From Streptomyces rishiriensis (GTDB taxonomy: Bacteria > Actinomycetota > Actinomycetes > Streptomycetales > Streptomycetaceae): a DNA stretch of 64,000 nt. The position numbers and the translations under genes were made by a program. This document shows positions 24,906-31,898 of the stretch, piece by piece; within the stretch, counting starts at the first letter, position 1; the number at the start of each line of letters is the position of its first letter. Location: positions 1,302,001 to 1,366,000 of the forward strand of contig NZ_JAUSWV010000002.1 in NCBI RefSeq assembly GCF_030815485.1. Direction: 5' to 3'. The notes below the pieces were generated by a model. That model did no database searches, had not been told where the DNA came from, and worked only from the letters and a program-made list of their open reading frames with translations.

Positions 24906-26097
24906 GGCGGGCCGCGGAGTGCACGCCCGGCTGGTACTTCGGCAGCCGGGCGGTGATCTTCATCCCCGCCCCCAGGGCCGTCTCGATGACCAGGCCGTAG
25001 TCGTCGCCGTACACCTGGCGGAGCCGGTCGTCCACGTTGGACAGGCCGATGCCCCCGGAGGGGCTCACCTCACCGGCCAGGATGCGGCGCAGGGCGACCG
25101 GGTCCATGCCGGCGCCGTCGTCCTCGATGACCACCAGGGCCTCGGCGCCGGCGTCCTGCGCGGTGATCTGGATGTGGCACTTGTCGGCCTTGCCCTCCAG
25201 ACCGTGCTTGACGGCGTTCTCGACGAGCGGCTGCAGGCAGAGGAAGGGCAGGGCCACCGGGAGGACCTCGGGGGCTATCTGGAGGGTGACGGACAGCCGG
25301 TCGCCGAAGCGGGCCCGGACCAGCGCCAGGTAGTGGTCGATGGCGTGCAGTTCGTCGGCGAGGGTGGTGAAGTCGCCGTGTCTGCGGAACGAGTAGCGGG
25401 TGAAGTCGGCGAACTCCAGGAGCAGCTCGCGGGCGCGTTCGGGGTCGGTGCGGACGAACGACGCGATCACCGCGAGCGAGTTGAAGACGAAGTGCGGGGA
25501 GATCTGGGCGCGCAGGGCCTTGATCTCCGCCTCGATCAGTTTCGTGCGGGACTGGTCGAGGTCCGCCAGCTCCAGCTGGACGCTCACCCAGCGGGCCACC
25601 TCGCCGGCCGCCCGGACCAGGACGGCCGACTCACGGGGCGCGCAGGCCACGAGGACGCCGTGCACCCGGTCGTCGACGGTGAGCGGGGCGAGCACGGCCC
25701 AGCGGACGGGGCAGTCGGCGTGCTCGCAGGTGAGCCGGAAGGCCTCGCCCCGCCCGCTCTCCAGGGGGCCGGCCAGCCGTTCCATGATCTCGGCGCGGTG
25801 ATGCGACCCCACGCCGTCCCAGACCAGCACCTCCGTCTCGTCGGTCAGGCACAGGGCGTCCGTGCCGAGCAGGGTGCGCAGTCTGCGGGCCGATCTGCGG
25901 GCCGTCTCCTCGGTGAGCCCCGCCCTGAGCGGGGGCGCGGCGAGCGAGGCGGTGTGCAGGGTCTCGAAGGTGGCGTGCTCGACGGGCGTGCCCAGGCCGC
26001 CGAGGTTCTCCGGGCGGGCGGTGCGGCGGCCCAGCCAGAAGCCCACGGCGAGGAAGGGGAGGATCGCGATGCAGACGCCCGCCAGGAAGCCGCTCAT
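24874..26097 (-). CDS. LytS/YehU-type sensor histidine kinase with GAF-like domain
   Basis: A 407-residue histidine kinase. A single N-terminal membrane helix (about 4-23) is followed by a GAF-like region (about 60-175) and then the His_kinase domain. The phosphoacceptor is in LRAQISPHFVFNSLA (H202), the N box is LVENAVKHG (about 305) and the G boxes DDGAGMDP and GGIGLSNVDDRL. It lacks the multi-helix 5TM-Lyt sensor of classical LytS. Start ATG 26097 overlaps the symporter stop (ATGA), with GGAGG 7 bases upstream. Last gene of an operon whose first gene encodes the LytTR regulator, its likely partner. Confidence 0.92.
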   Translation of the reverse strand: MSGFLAGVCIAILPFLAVGFWLGRRTARPENLGGLGTPVEHATFETLHTASLAAPPLRAGLTEETARRSARRLRTLLGTDALCLTDETEVLVWDGVGSHHRAEIMERLAGPLESGRGEAFRLTCEHADCPVRWAVLAPLTVDDRVHGVLVACAPRESAVLVRAAGEVARWVSVQLELADLDQSRTKLIEAEIKALRAQISPHFVFNSLAVIASFVRTDPERARELLLEFADFTRYSFRRHGDFTTLADELHAIDHYLALVRARFGDRLSVTLQIAPEVLPVALPFLCLQPLVENAVKHGLEGKADKCHIQITAQDAGAEALVVIEDDGAGMDPVALRRILAGEVSPSGGIGLSNVDDRLRQVYGDDYGLVIETALGAGMKITARLPKYQPGVHSAARLTGGQGRAAS

Positions 26098-27824
26098 GCC
26101 TTCGCCTCCGCCGCCCGCAGCTCTTCCGTGCGCAGTTCCTCGGGCAGGTGGAATCGGGCCAGGATCGCCGCCGTGCCCGCCGGGACCCGCCCCGGGGTGG
26201 ACAGGGACACGAGGATCATGGTGAGGAAGCCGAGCGGTACGGACCACAGCGCGGGCCAGGCGAGCAGCGCGTGCAGGCCGCCCGTGCCGGGGAGGCCCGC
26301 CATGGTCGCGGCGACGGCGAGGAACGCCGAACCGCCGCCCACCAGCATCCCGGCGGCGGCGCCGGGCGGAGTCAGGCGTCGCCACCAGATGCCGAGGACC
26401 AGGAGCGGGCAGAAGGACGACGCCGACACCGCGAAGGCCAGCCCGACCGCGTCGGCCACCGGCAGTCCGCCCACCAGCAGGCTCGCGGCGAGGGGCACGG
26501 CCATGGCCAGCCCGGTGCCCAGCCGGAAGTGCCGTACGCCGCGGCTCGGCAGGACGTCCTGGGTGAGCACGCCCGCGACGGCCAGCGTCAGGCCGGACGC
26601 GGTGGACAGGAAGGCGGCGAAGGCTCCCCCGGCGACCAGCGCGCCCAGCAGCTCGCCGCCGAGGCCGCCGATCACCCGGTCGGGCAGCAGCAGCACCGCC
26701 GCGTCGGCGTCGCCGCCGAGGGCCAGCTCGGGGGCGTAGAGGCGGCCCAGGGCGCCGTAGACGGGCGGCAGCAGGTAGAAGGCGCCGATCAGGGCGAGGA
26801 CGGCGACCGTGGTGCGGCGGGCGGCGACCCCGTGCGGGCTGGTGTAGAAGCGGACGACGACGTGCGGCAGGCCCATGGTGCCGAGGAAGGTCGCGAGGAT
26901 CAGGCCGTAGGTGGCGTACAGGGGCCGCTCCTCCCGCCCGGCGGCGAGCGAGGTGGACATGCCGCCGTTGCCGCCGCGCTCGGCGACGGGGACGGCGGTG
27001 CCCTCGGCGAAGGTGAGGCGGGTGCCCCGCTCGATGTGGTGGATGCCGACGGGGAGCCGGAGCACGGCGTCGCGGTGCGGGCGGCCGTCGACGCGGCCGT
27101 CCACCGTCACGGTCAGGGGGCGGTCCAGTCTGAGGTCGAGGGTGTCGTCGACGCGGACGACGCGCTGGTCGCGGAAGGTGGCCGGTTCCCCGAAGGCGTC
27201 GCGGGGGGCGCCGTCGCCCTGCCAGGCGAGCACCAGGAAGAGGGCGGGCACGAGCAGGGCGGTGAGCTTGAGCCAGTACTGGAAGGCCTGCACGAAGGTG
27301 ATGCTGCGCATACCGCCCGCGGCGACGGTCGCGGTGACGACGACCGCCACGATCAGCCCGCCCAGTGAGTCGGGGGCGCCGGTCAGAACGGTCAAGGTCA
27401 GCCCGGCGCCCTGGAGTTGGGGCAGCAGGTAGAGCCAGCCGACGCCCACGACGAAGGCGCCCGCGAGCCGCCGGGACGACTGGGAGGCGAGCCGGGCCTC
27501 GGCGAAGTCGGGGAGGGTGTAGGCGCCGGAGCGGCGCAGCGGGGCCGCGACGAAGAGGAGCAGGACCAGGTAGCCGGCGGTGTAGCCGACGGGGTACCAG
27601 AGCATGTCGGGCCCCTGGACCAGGACCAGGCCCGCGATGCCGAGGAAGGAGGCGGCGGAGAGGTACTCGCCGCTGATGGCGGCCGCGTTGAGGCGCGGGC
27701 CGACGGTGCGTGAGGCGACGTAGAAGTCGGAGGTCGTGCGGGAGATGCGCAGGCCGAAGGCTCCGACGAGGACAGTCGCGACGACGACGAGCGCGACGGC
27801 GGGGACGGCGAAGGCCGAGTTCAT
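26094..27824 (-). CDS. Sodium:solute symporter, acetate/monocarboxylate type
   Basis: A 576-residue SSS-family transporter with about 13 helices. Conserved segments include the N-terminal SRTTSDFYVASRTVGPRLNAAAISGEYLSAASFLGIAGL and TLPDFAEARL, as in ActP and MctC proteins. Between helices, residues about 220-310 form an extracytoplasmic insertion with beta-strand-like sequence, as in actinobacterial monocarboxylate permease MctC. The likely substrate is acetate, pyruvate or a related acid. ATG 27824 overlaps the upstream small gene, and the 3' end overlaps the kinase gene, both by 4 bp. The bracketing two-component genes suggest regulation by substrate. Confidence 0.9.
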   Translation of the reverse strand: MNSAFAVPAVALVVVATVLVGAFGLRISRTTSDFYVASRTVGPRLNAAAISGEYLSAASFLGIAGLVLVQGPDMLWYPVGYTAGYLVLLLFVAAPLRRSGAYTLPDFAEARLASQSSRRLAGAFVVGVGWLYLLPQLQGAGLTLTVLTGAPDSLGGLIVAVVVTATVAAGGMRSITFVQAFQYWLKLTALLVPALFLVLAWQGDGAPRDAFGEPATFRDQRVVRVDDTLDLRLDRPLTVTVDGRVDGRPHRDAVLRLPVGIHHIERGTRLTFAEGTAVPVAERGGNGGMSTSLAAGREERPLYATYGLILATFLGTMGLPHVVVRFYTSPHGVAARRTTVAVLALIGAFYLLPPVYGALGRLYAPELALGGDADAAVLLLPDRVIGGLGGELLGALVAGGAFAAFLSTASGLTLAVAGVLTQDVLPSRGVRHFRLGTGLAMAVPLAASLLVGGLPVADAVGLAFAVSASSFCPLLVLGIWWRRLTPPGAAAGMLVGGGSAFLAVAATMAGLPGTGGLHALLAWPALWSVPLGFLTMILVSLSTPGRVPAGTAAILARFHLPEELRTEELRAAEAKA

Positions 27825-28219
27825 CGGTCCTCGACCAGGCGTACGAAGTCCCGCTCGTTGCGTTCGGCGCGGCGCACGTACCAGCGGGCCAGCAGGACGA
27901 GCGGGGCGTAGAGACCGAAACCGAGGACCGCCCATTCGAGGCGGCGGGAGTCGGGCATCGCCGCGAAGAGCAGCGGCAGCGGGCCCACCAGCAGGGTGAG
28001 CACGGCGAACACCGCGAGGGCGGCGCGCAGTTGGGAGCGCATCAGGGAGCGGACATAGGTGTGGCCGAGGGTGGTCTGCTCGTCGATCTCGGTCCGCGGA
28101 CGGTAGTACCCGAAGGCGTGGGGGTACCGCCCGCGCGAGCGGAGCCGGGCGTGGGGGACGGTTCGGCGGGCGGGGCCGGTGACGACGACCCGCCGCTCGG
28201 CGGGGTCCTGGTTCGGCAT
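27821..28219 (-). CDS. Small membrane protein paired with the symporter (DUF485-like)
   Basis: A 132-residue protein with a polar N-terminal half, the segment TEIDEQTTLGHTYVRSLMRSQLRAAL, and two membrane helices (about 75-93 and 102-118). It ends in the basic stretch RRAERNERDFVRLVEDR. The position just upstream of an SSS symporter (4-bp overlap) and the two-helix pattern match the DUF485/YjcH-type partner of ActP. The family call is tentative because the N-terminus is longer than usual. ATG 28219 lies 2 bases after the response regulator stop and has GGAGG 9 bases upstream. Confidence 0.78.
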   Translation of the reverse strand: MPNQDPAERRVVVTGPARRTVPHARLRSRGRYPHAFGYYRPRTEIDEQTTLGHTYVRSLMRSQLRAALAVFAVLTLLVGPLPLLFAAMPDSRRLEWAVLGFGLYAPLVLLARWYVRRAERNERDFVRLVEDR

Positions 28220-28221
28220 CG

Positions 28222-28986
28222 TCAGGGCCTCCTCATCAGCAGGTCGCGCAGTTCCCTGGTGTGGCGGCGGCTGACCTGGAGTTCCTCGCCGCCGACCAGG
28301 ACGCTCACCGTGCCCGCGTCCAGGCGGAGTTCGCCTATGTGGCGCAGGGCGACGAGATGGCGGCGGTGGATGCGGACGAAGCCGCGGGCCCGCCATCGCT
28401 CCTCCAGGGTGGACAGCGGGATCCGGACCAGGTGGCTGCCGCGCTCGGTGTGCAGCCGGGCGTAGTCGCCCTGGGCCTCGGCGTGGGTGATGTCGTCGAC
28501 CGCGACGAAGCGGGTCACCCCGCCGAGCTCGACGGGTATGTGGTCCGGGTCGGGCTCGTGCACGGGGATGCGCGCAGGGGCCCCGCGGCGTTCGGCGGCC
28601 CTGAGTTCGACGGCGCGACGGACCGCCTCGGCGAGGCGTTCCTTGCGGACGGGCTTGAGGACGTAGTCGACGGCCTTGAGGTCGAAGGCCTGGACGGCGA
28701 AGTCCTCGTGGGCGGTGACGAACACGACCAGGGGCGGCCGGGCGAAGCCGGTGAGGAGACGGGCCAGGTCGAGGCCGTCGAGGCCGGGCATCTGGATGTC
28801 CAGGAAGACCACGTCGATGGCCTCGGGGCCGTCCGGGCCGGACTCCAGGGCCCGGTTGATGCGGCGCAGCGCCTCGGTCGCGTCACCGGCGCCCTCCACG
28901 GCGGCGATCCGGGGGTCCGCGGTGAGCAGGTACAGCAGCTCCTCCAGCGAGGGGCGTTCGTCGTCGACGGCGAGGGCGCGCAGCAT
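28222..28986 (-). CDS. LytTR-family response regulator
   Basis: A 254-residue response regulator. The receiver domain (residues 1-125) has acidic residues D8 and D9, the phosphoacceptor D63 in VVFLDIQMPG, T in FVTAHED and K in VLKPVRK. The LytTR DNA-binding domain (about 150-252) contains ITHAEAQGDYARLHT, RIPLSTLEERW and FVRIHRRHLVAL. It is the first gene of a four-gene operon (regulator, small membrane protein, symporter, kinase) and presumably activates the transporter genes when phosphorylated by the LytS-type kinase. Divergent from an Lrp-family gene. Confidence 0.93.
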   Translation of the reverse strand: MLRALAVDDERPSLEELLYLLTADPRIAAVEGAGDATEALRRINRALESGPDGPEAIDVVFLDIQMPGLDGLDLARLLTGFARPPLVVFVTAHEDFAVQAFDLKAVDYVLKPVRKERLAEAVRRAVELRAAERRGAPARIPVHEPDPDHIPVELGGVTRFVAVDDITHAEAQGDYARLHTERGSHLVRIPLSTLEERWRARGFVRIHRRHLVALRHIGELRLDAGTVSVLVGGEELQVSRRHTRELRDLLMRRP

Positions 28987-29064
28987 GAAGGTGGAGTGTA
29001 GGGGCGATCCGCGCGCCTGGACATGTACGGGGGTGTGGACGCATGCGCTGGATACAGTGCCCGC

Positions 29065-29550
29065 ATGAACAGCGGCCCCGCCCCTTTCGACGAGCTCGAC
29101 CGGAAGATCGTCACCGCTCTGATGGCGAATGCCAGGACGAGCTTCGCCGAGATCGGGACGGCCGTCGGCCTGTCCTCGACGGCCGTCAAGCGCCGGGTGG
29201 ACCGGCTGCGGGACACCGGGGTGATCACGGGATTCACGGCCACCGTGCAGCCGTCGGCGCTGGGCTGGCGCACGGAGGCGTACGTGGAGGTGTACTGCGA
29301 GGGCGCCGCGCCCCCCAGGCGCCTCGCGGAGGTGGCGCGCAACCATCCGGAGATCACCGCGGCGATGACGGTGACGGGTGGGGCGGACGCGCTGCTGCAC
29401 GTGCGGGCGCGGGACGTGGAGCACTTCGAGAACGTGCTGGAGCGCATCCGGGCCGAGCCCTTCATCCGGAAGACGATCAGCGTGATGGTGCTGTCCCATC
29501 TGCTGCCGGACAGCCCGGAGGCGGGTGCGAGCCAGCCCGCTCCCGAATAA
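29065..29550 (+). CDS. Lrp/AsnC-family transcriptional regulator
   Basis: A 161-residue feast/famine regulator. The N-terminal winged helix-turn-helix (about 7-57) reads FDELDRKIVTALMANARTSFAEIG and VGLSSTAVKRRVDRLRDTGVI. The C-terminal RAM/effector domain (about 65-150) includes ITAAMTVTGGADALLHVRARD. It lies upstream of and in the same direction as ddaH and rocD, with a regulatory gap of 164 bases. A role as amino-acid-responsive regulator of these arginine/ornithine catabolic genes is likely. The LytTR operon on the other side reads away from it. Confidence 0.92.
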   Translation: MNSGPAPFDELDRKIVTALMANARTSFAEIGTAVGLSSTAVKRRVDRLRDTGVITGFTATVQPSALGWRTEAYVEVYCEGAAPPRRLAEVARNHPEITAAMTVTGGADALLHVRARDVEHFENVLERIRAEPFIRKTISVMVLSHLLPDSPEAGASQPAPE

Positions 29551-29571
29551 ACCCGCATGGGCGCAGCCAAG

Positions 29572-29617
29572 CTGCGTCGACCAGGCATATCACGCAGCAT
29601 TCCTGCGTCGACACGCA
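29572..29617. promoter_or_regulatory. Phased direct repeats and dyad upstream of ddaH
   Basis: CTGCGTCGAC occurs at 29572-29581 and again at 29603-29612, 31 bases apart or about three helical turns. The second copy is part of the dyad TGCGT-CGAC-ACGCA (29604-29617). A further dyad, GGTGTC-N11-GACACC, is in the leader just downstream. Phased degenerate palindromes are usual for Lrp-family binding, and the Lrp gene is immediately upstream. Binding is inferred. Confidence 0.45.
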
Positions 29618-29714
29618 ATGCTTGTTCCTTGTCGGGCGTCCCGGTCAGTTCCTACCGTGGTGTCAACCCCCAGTCGACACCGTGGGACATACGGAAAGGT
29701 GGAGGTACCTCTCT

Positions 29715-30527
29715 GTGACCGAGACCCGTGTGCGGCGCCCCCGGCGCTTCCTCGTCTGTGAACCCAGACATTTCGCCGTGCAGTACGCGATCAACCCCTG
29801 GATGCGCCCCGACAGTCCCGTCGACGTCGACCTCGCCCAGGAGCAGTGGCAGGCGCTGATCCGCGCCTACCGTACCCACGGCCACACCGTGGACACCGTG
29901 GAGCCGGCCCCCGGTCTGCCGGACATGGTCTTCGCCGCGAACTCGGCGGTCGTGGTGGCGGGCCGGGTGTTCGGCTCGCTGTTCCACGCGCCCGAGCGGC
30001 GGCCGGAGTCCGCGCACTACGACACCTGGTTCAAGACGGCGGGCTACGACGTCCACCGGCCGGAGTCCGTCTGCGAGGGCGAGGGCGACCTGGTGTGGAC
30101 GGGCCGGTACGTGCTGGCCGGCACCGGCTTCCGGACGACCCGGGAGGCGCACCGGGAGGTGCAGGAGTTCTTCGGTCATCCGGTGATCAGCCTGACCCTG
30201 GTGGACCCGCACTTCTACCACCTGGACACGGCACTGTTCGTCCTGGACGACGACAACATCTCGTACTACCCGGAGGCGTTCTCCTCCGGCAGCCGTGAGG
30301 TGCTCGCCCGGCTGTATCCCGACGCGGTGCTCGCCACCCGCGACGACGCCATGGCGTTCGGCCTGAACTCGGTCTCCGACGGACGCCATGTCTTCATCGC
30401 GCCCCGGGCCGAGGCCCTGGCCTCCCGTCTCACCGAGCGCGGCTATGTCCCCGTCCCCGTCGACCTCTCGGAGTTCCAGAAGGCCGGCGGTGGCATCAAA
30501 TGCTGCACGCAGGAGATCCGTTCATGA
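29715..30527 (+). CDS. ddaH: Dimethylarginine dimethylaminohydrolase
   Basis: A 270-residue member of the amidinotransferase/dimethylargininase superfamily, converting N-methylated arginines to citrulline plus methylamines. Active-site elements are DMVFAANSAVV (about 70-80), EGEGDLV, the catalytic His in DPHFYHLDTALF (H169) and the nucleophile in GGGIKCCTQEI (C263). GTG 29715 is used because GGAGG lies 9 bases upstream. The gene overlaps rocD by 4 bp, so citrulline/ornithine metabolism is linked. Arginine deiminase-like specificity cannot be fully excluded, but length and neighbour favour dimethylargininase. Confidence 0.88.
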   Translation: MTETRVRRPRRFLVCEPRHFAVQYAINPWMRPDSPVDVDLAQEQWQALIRAYRTHGHTVDTVEPAPGLPDMVFAANSAVVVAGRVFGSLFHAPERRPESAHYDTWFKTAGYDVHRPESVCEGEGDLVWTGRYVLAGTGFRTTREAHREVQEFFGHPVISLTLVDPHFYHLDTALFVLDDDNISYYPEAFSSGSREVLARLYPDAVLATRDDAMAFGLNSVSDGRHVFIAPRAEALASRLTERGYVPVPVDLSEFQKAGGGIKCCTQEIRS

Positions 30528-31753
30528 CCGCACCCGTCGCCTCGACGCGCACCTCCGCCGATCTGATCCGGGCCGAGGAGCCCGTCCTCGCGCACAACTA
30601 CCATCCGCTGCCCGTGGTCGTCGCGAGCGCCGAGGGCGCCTGGGTGCGGGACGTCGAGGGCCGCCGGTACCTCGACATGCTGGCCGGTTACTCCGCCCTC
30701 AACTTCGGCCACCGGCACCCGCTGCTGATCGAGGCGGCCCACCGCCAGCTGGACCGTCTCACCCTCACCTCCCGTGCCTTCCACAACGACCGCCTCGCCG
30801 AGTTCGCCGAGCGGCTCGCGGCGCTGACCGGCCTGGACATGGTCCTGCCGATGAACACGGGCGCGGAGGCCGTGGAGAGCGGCATCAAGGTGGCCCGCAA
30901 GTGGGCGTACGAGGTGAAGGGCGTACCCGCCGACCGGGCGACGATCGTGGTGGCCGCCGAGAACTTCCACGGCCGTACGACGACGATCGTGAGCTTCTCG
31001 ACGGACGAGACGGCGCGGTCGGGCTTCGGGCCGTTCACCCCGGGCTTCCGGATCGTGCCGTACAACGACCTGGCCGCGCTGGAGGCGGCCGTCGACGAGA
31101 CGACGGCGGCGGTGCTGATCGAGCCGATCCAGGGCGAGGCGGGTGTCGTCATCCCCGACGACGGCTATCTGGCCGGCGTGCGGGAACTGACCCGGCGCAA
31201 GAACTGCCTGTTCGTCGCGGACGAGATCCAGTCCGGGCTCGGCCGCACCGGGCGGACGCTCGCCGTGGAGCACGAGGGCGTCGTTCCCGACGTCCTGCTG
31301 CTCGGCAAGGCGCTGGGCGGCGGGATCGTGCCGGTGTCGGCGGTGGTGGCCCGGCGGGAGGTGCTGTCGGTGCTGCGGCCGGGCGAGCACGGTTCGACGT
31401 TCGGCGGCAATCCGCTGGCCGCCGCGGTCGGCACGGCGGTGGTGGAGTTGCTGGAGACCGGTGAGTTCCAGCGCCGGGCGACGGAGCTGGGCGCCGTCCT
31501 GCGGGACGGGCTGACAGCGCTTGTCGGCAAGGGCGTCGTCGGCTTCCGGGCGCGCGGGCTGTGGGCGGGTGTCGACGTCGACCCGGCGCTGGGCACCGGC
31601 CGTGAGGTGAGCGAGCGCCTCATGCGGGAGGGCGTTCTGGTCAAGGACACCCACGGCTCGACCATCCGGCTGGCGCCGCCACTGACCATCACCGGCGAGG
31701 AACTGACTTCGGCGCTGGCCACCTTGGAGGGCGTGCTGACGCGGGACGTCTGA
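30524..31753 (+). CDS. rocD: Ornithine--oxo-acid transaminase
   Basis: A 409-residue class III PLP aminotransferase that converts ornithine and 2-oxoglutarate to glutamate semialdehyde and glutamate. It contains NTGAEAVESGIKVARKWAYEVKG (about 111-133), ENFHGRTTT, EPIQGEAGV, VADEIQSGLGRTG (about 231-243) and the PLP lysine in LLGKALGGG (K262). These match ornithine aminotransferases closely. ATG 30524 overlaps the ddaH stop, with AGGAG 9 bases upstream. Second gene of the ddaH-rocD operon; a GC-rich hairpin follows. Confidence 0.95.
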   Translation: MTAPVASTRTSADLIRAEEPVLAHNYHPLPVVVASAEGAWVRDVEGRRYLDMLAGYSALNFGHRHPLLIEAAHRQLDRLTLTSRAFHNDRLAEFAERLAALTGLDMVLPMNTGAEAVESGIKVARKWAYEVKGVPADRATIVVAAENFHGRTTTIVSFSTDETARSGFGPFTPGFRIVPYNDLAALEAAVDETTAAVLIEPIQGEAGVVIPDDGYLAGVRELTRRKNCLFVADEIQSGLGRTGRTLAVEHEGVVPDVLLLGKALGGGIVPVSAVVARREVLSVLRPGEHGSTFGGNPLAAAVGTAVVELLETGEFQRRATELGAVLRDGLTALVGKGVVGFRARGLWAGVDVDPALGTGREVSERLMREGVLVKDTHGSTIRLAPPLTITGEELTSALATLEGVLTRDV

Positions 31754-31757
31754 GGGA

Positions 31758-31777
31758 CGCGCCCCGCCAGGGGCGCG
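31758..31777. terminator. Hairpin after rocD
   Basis: CGCGCCCC pairs with GGGGCGCG around GCCA, beginning 5 bases after the rocD stop. There is no T-tract. Probably the end of the ddaH-rocD transcript. Confidence 0.55.
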
Positions 31778-31898
31778 GATTCCCGGCCGCGCCGGCGCGC
31801 GGCACCCGCCTCCCGGGTGGCTCCGCCGCTGTCGGGCAGGCAGGGTGAAGACTGAGTCAGGAGGTGGTAGACCACTCTCAGCGACAGAGAGGTCGGCC

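Noticed and set aside
24919..26739. 606-codon plus-strand frame opposite kinase and symporter genes
   Set aside because: Spans two real genes on the other strand and has no recognisable domain.
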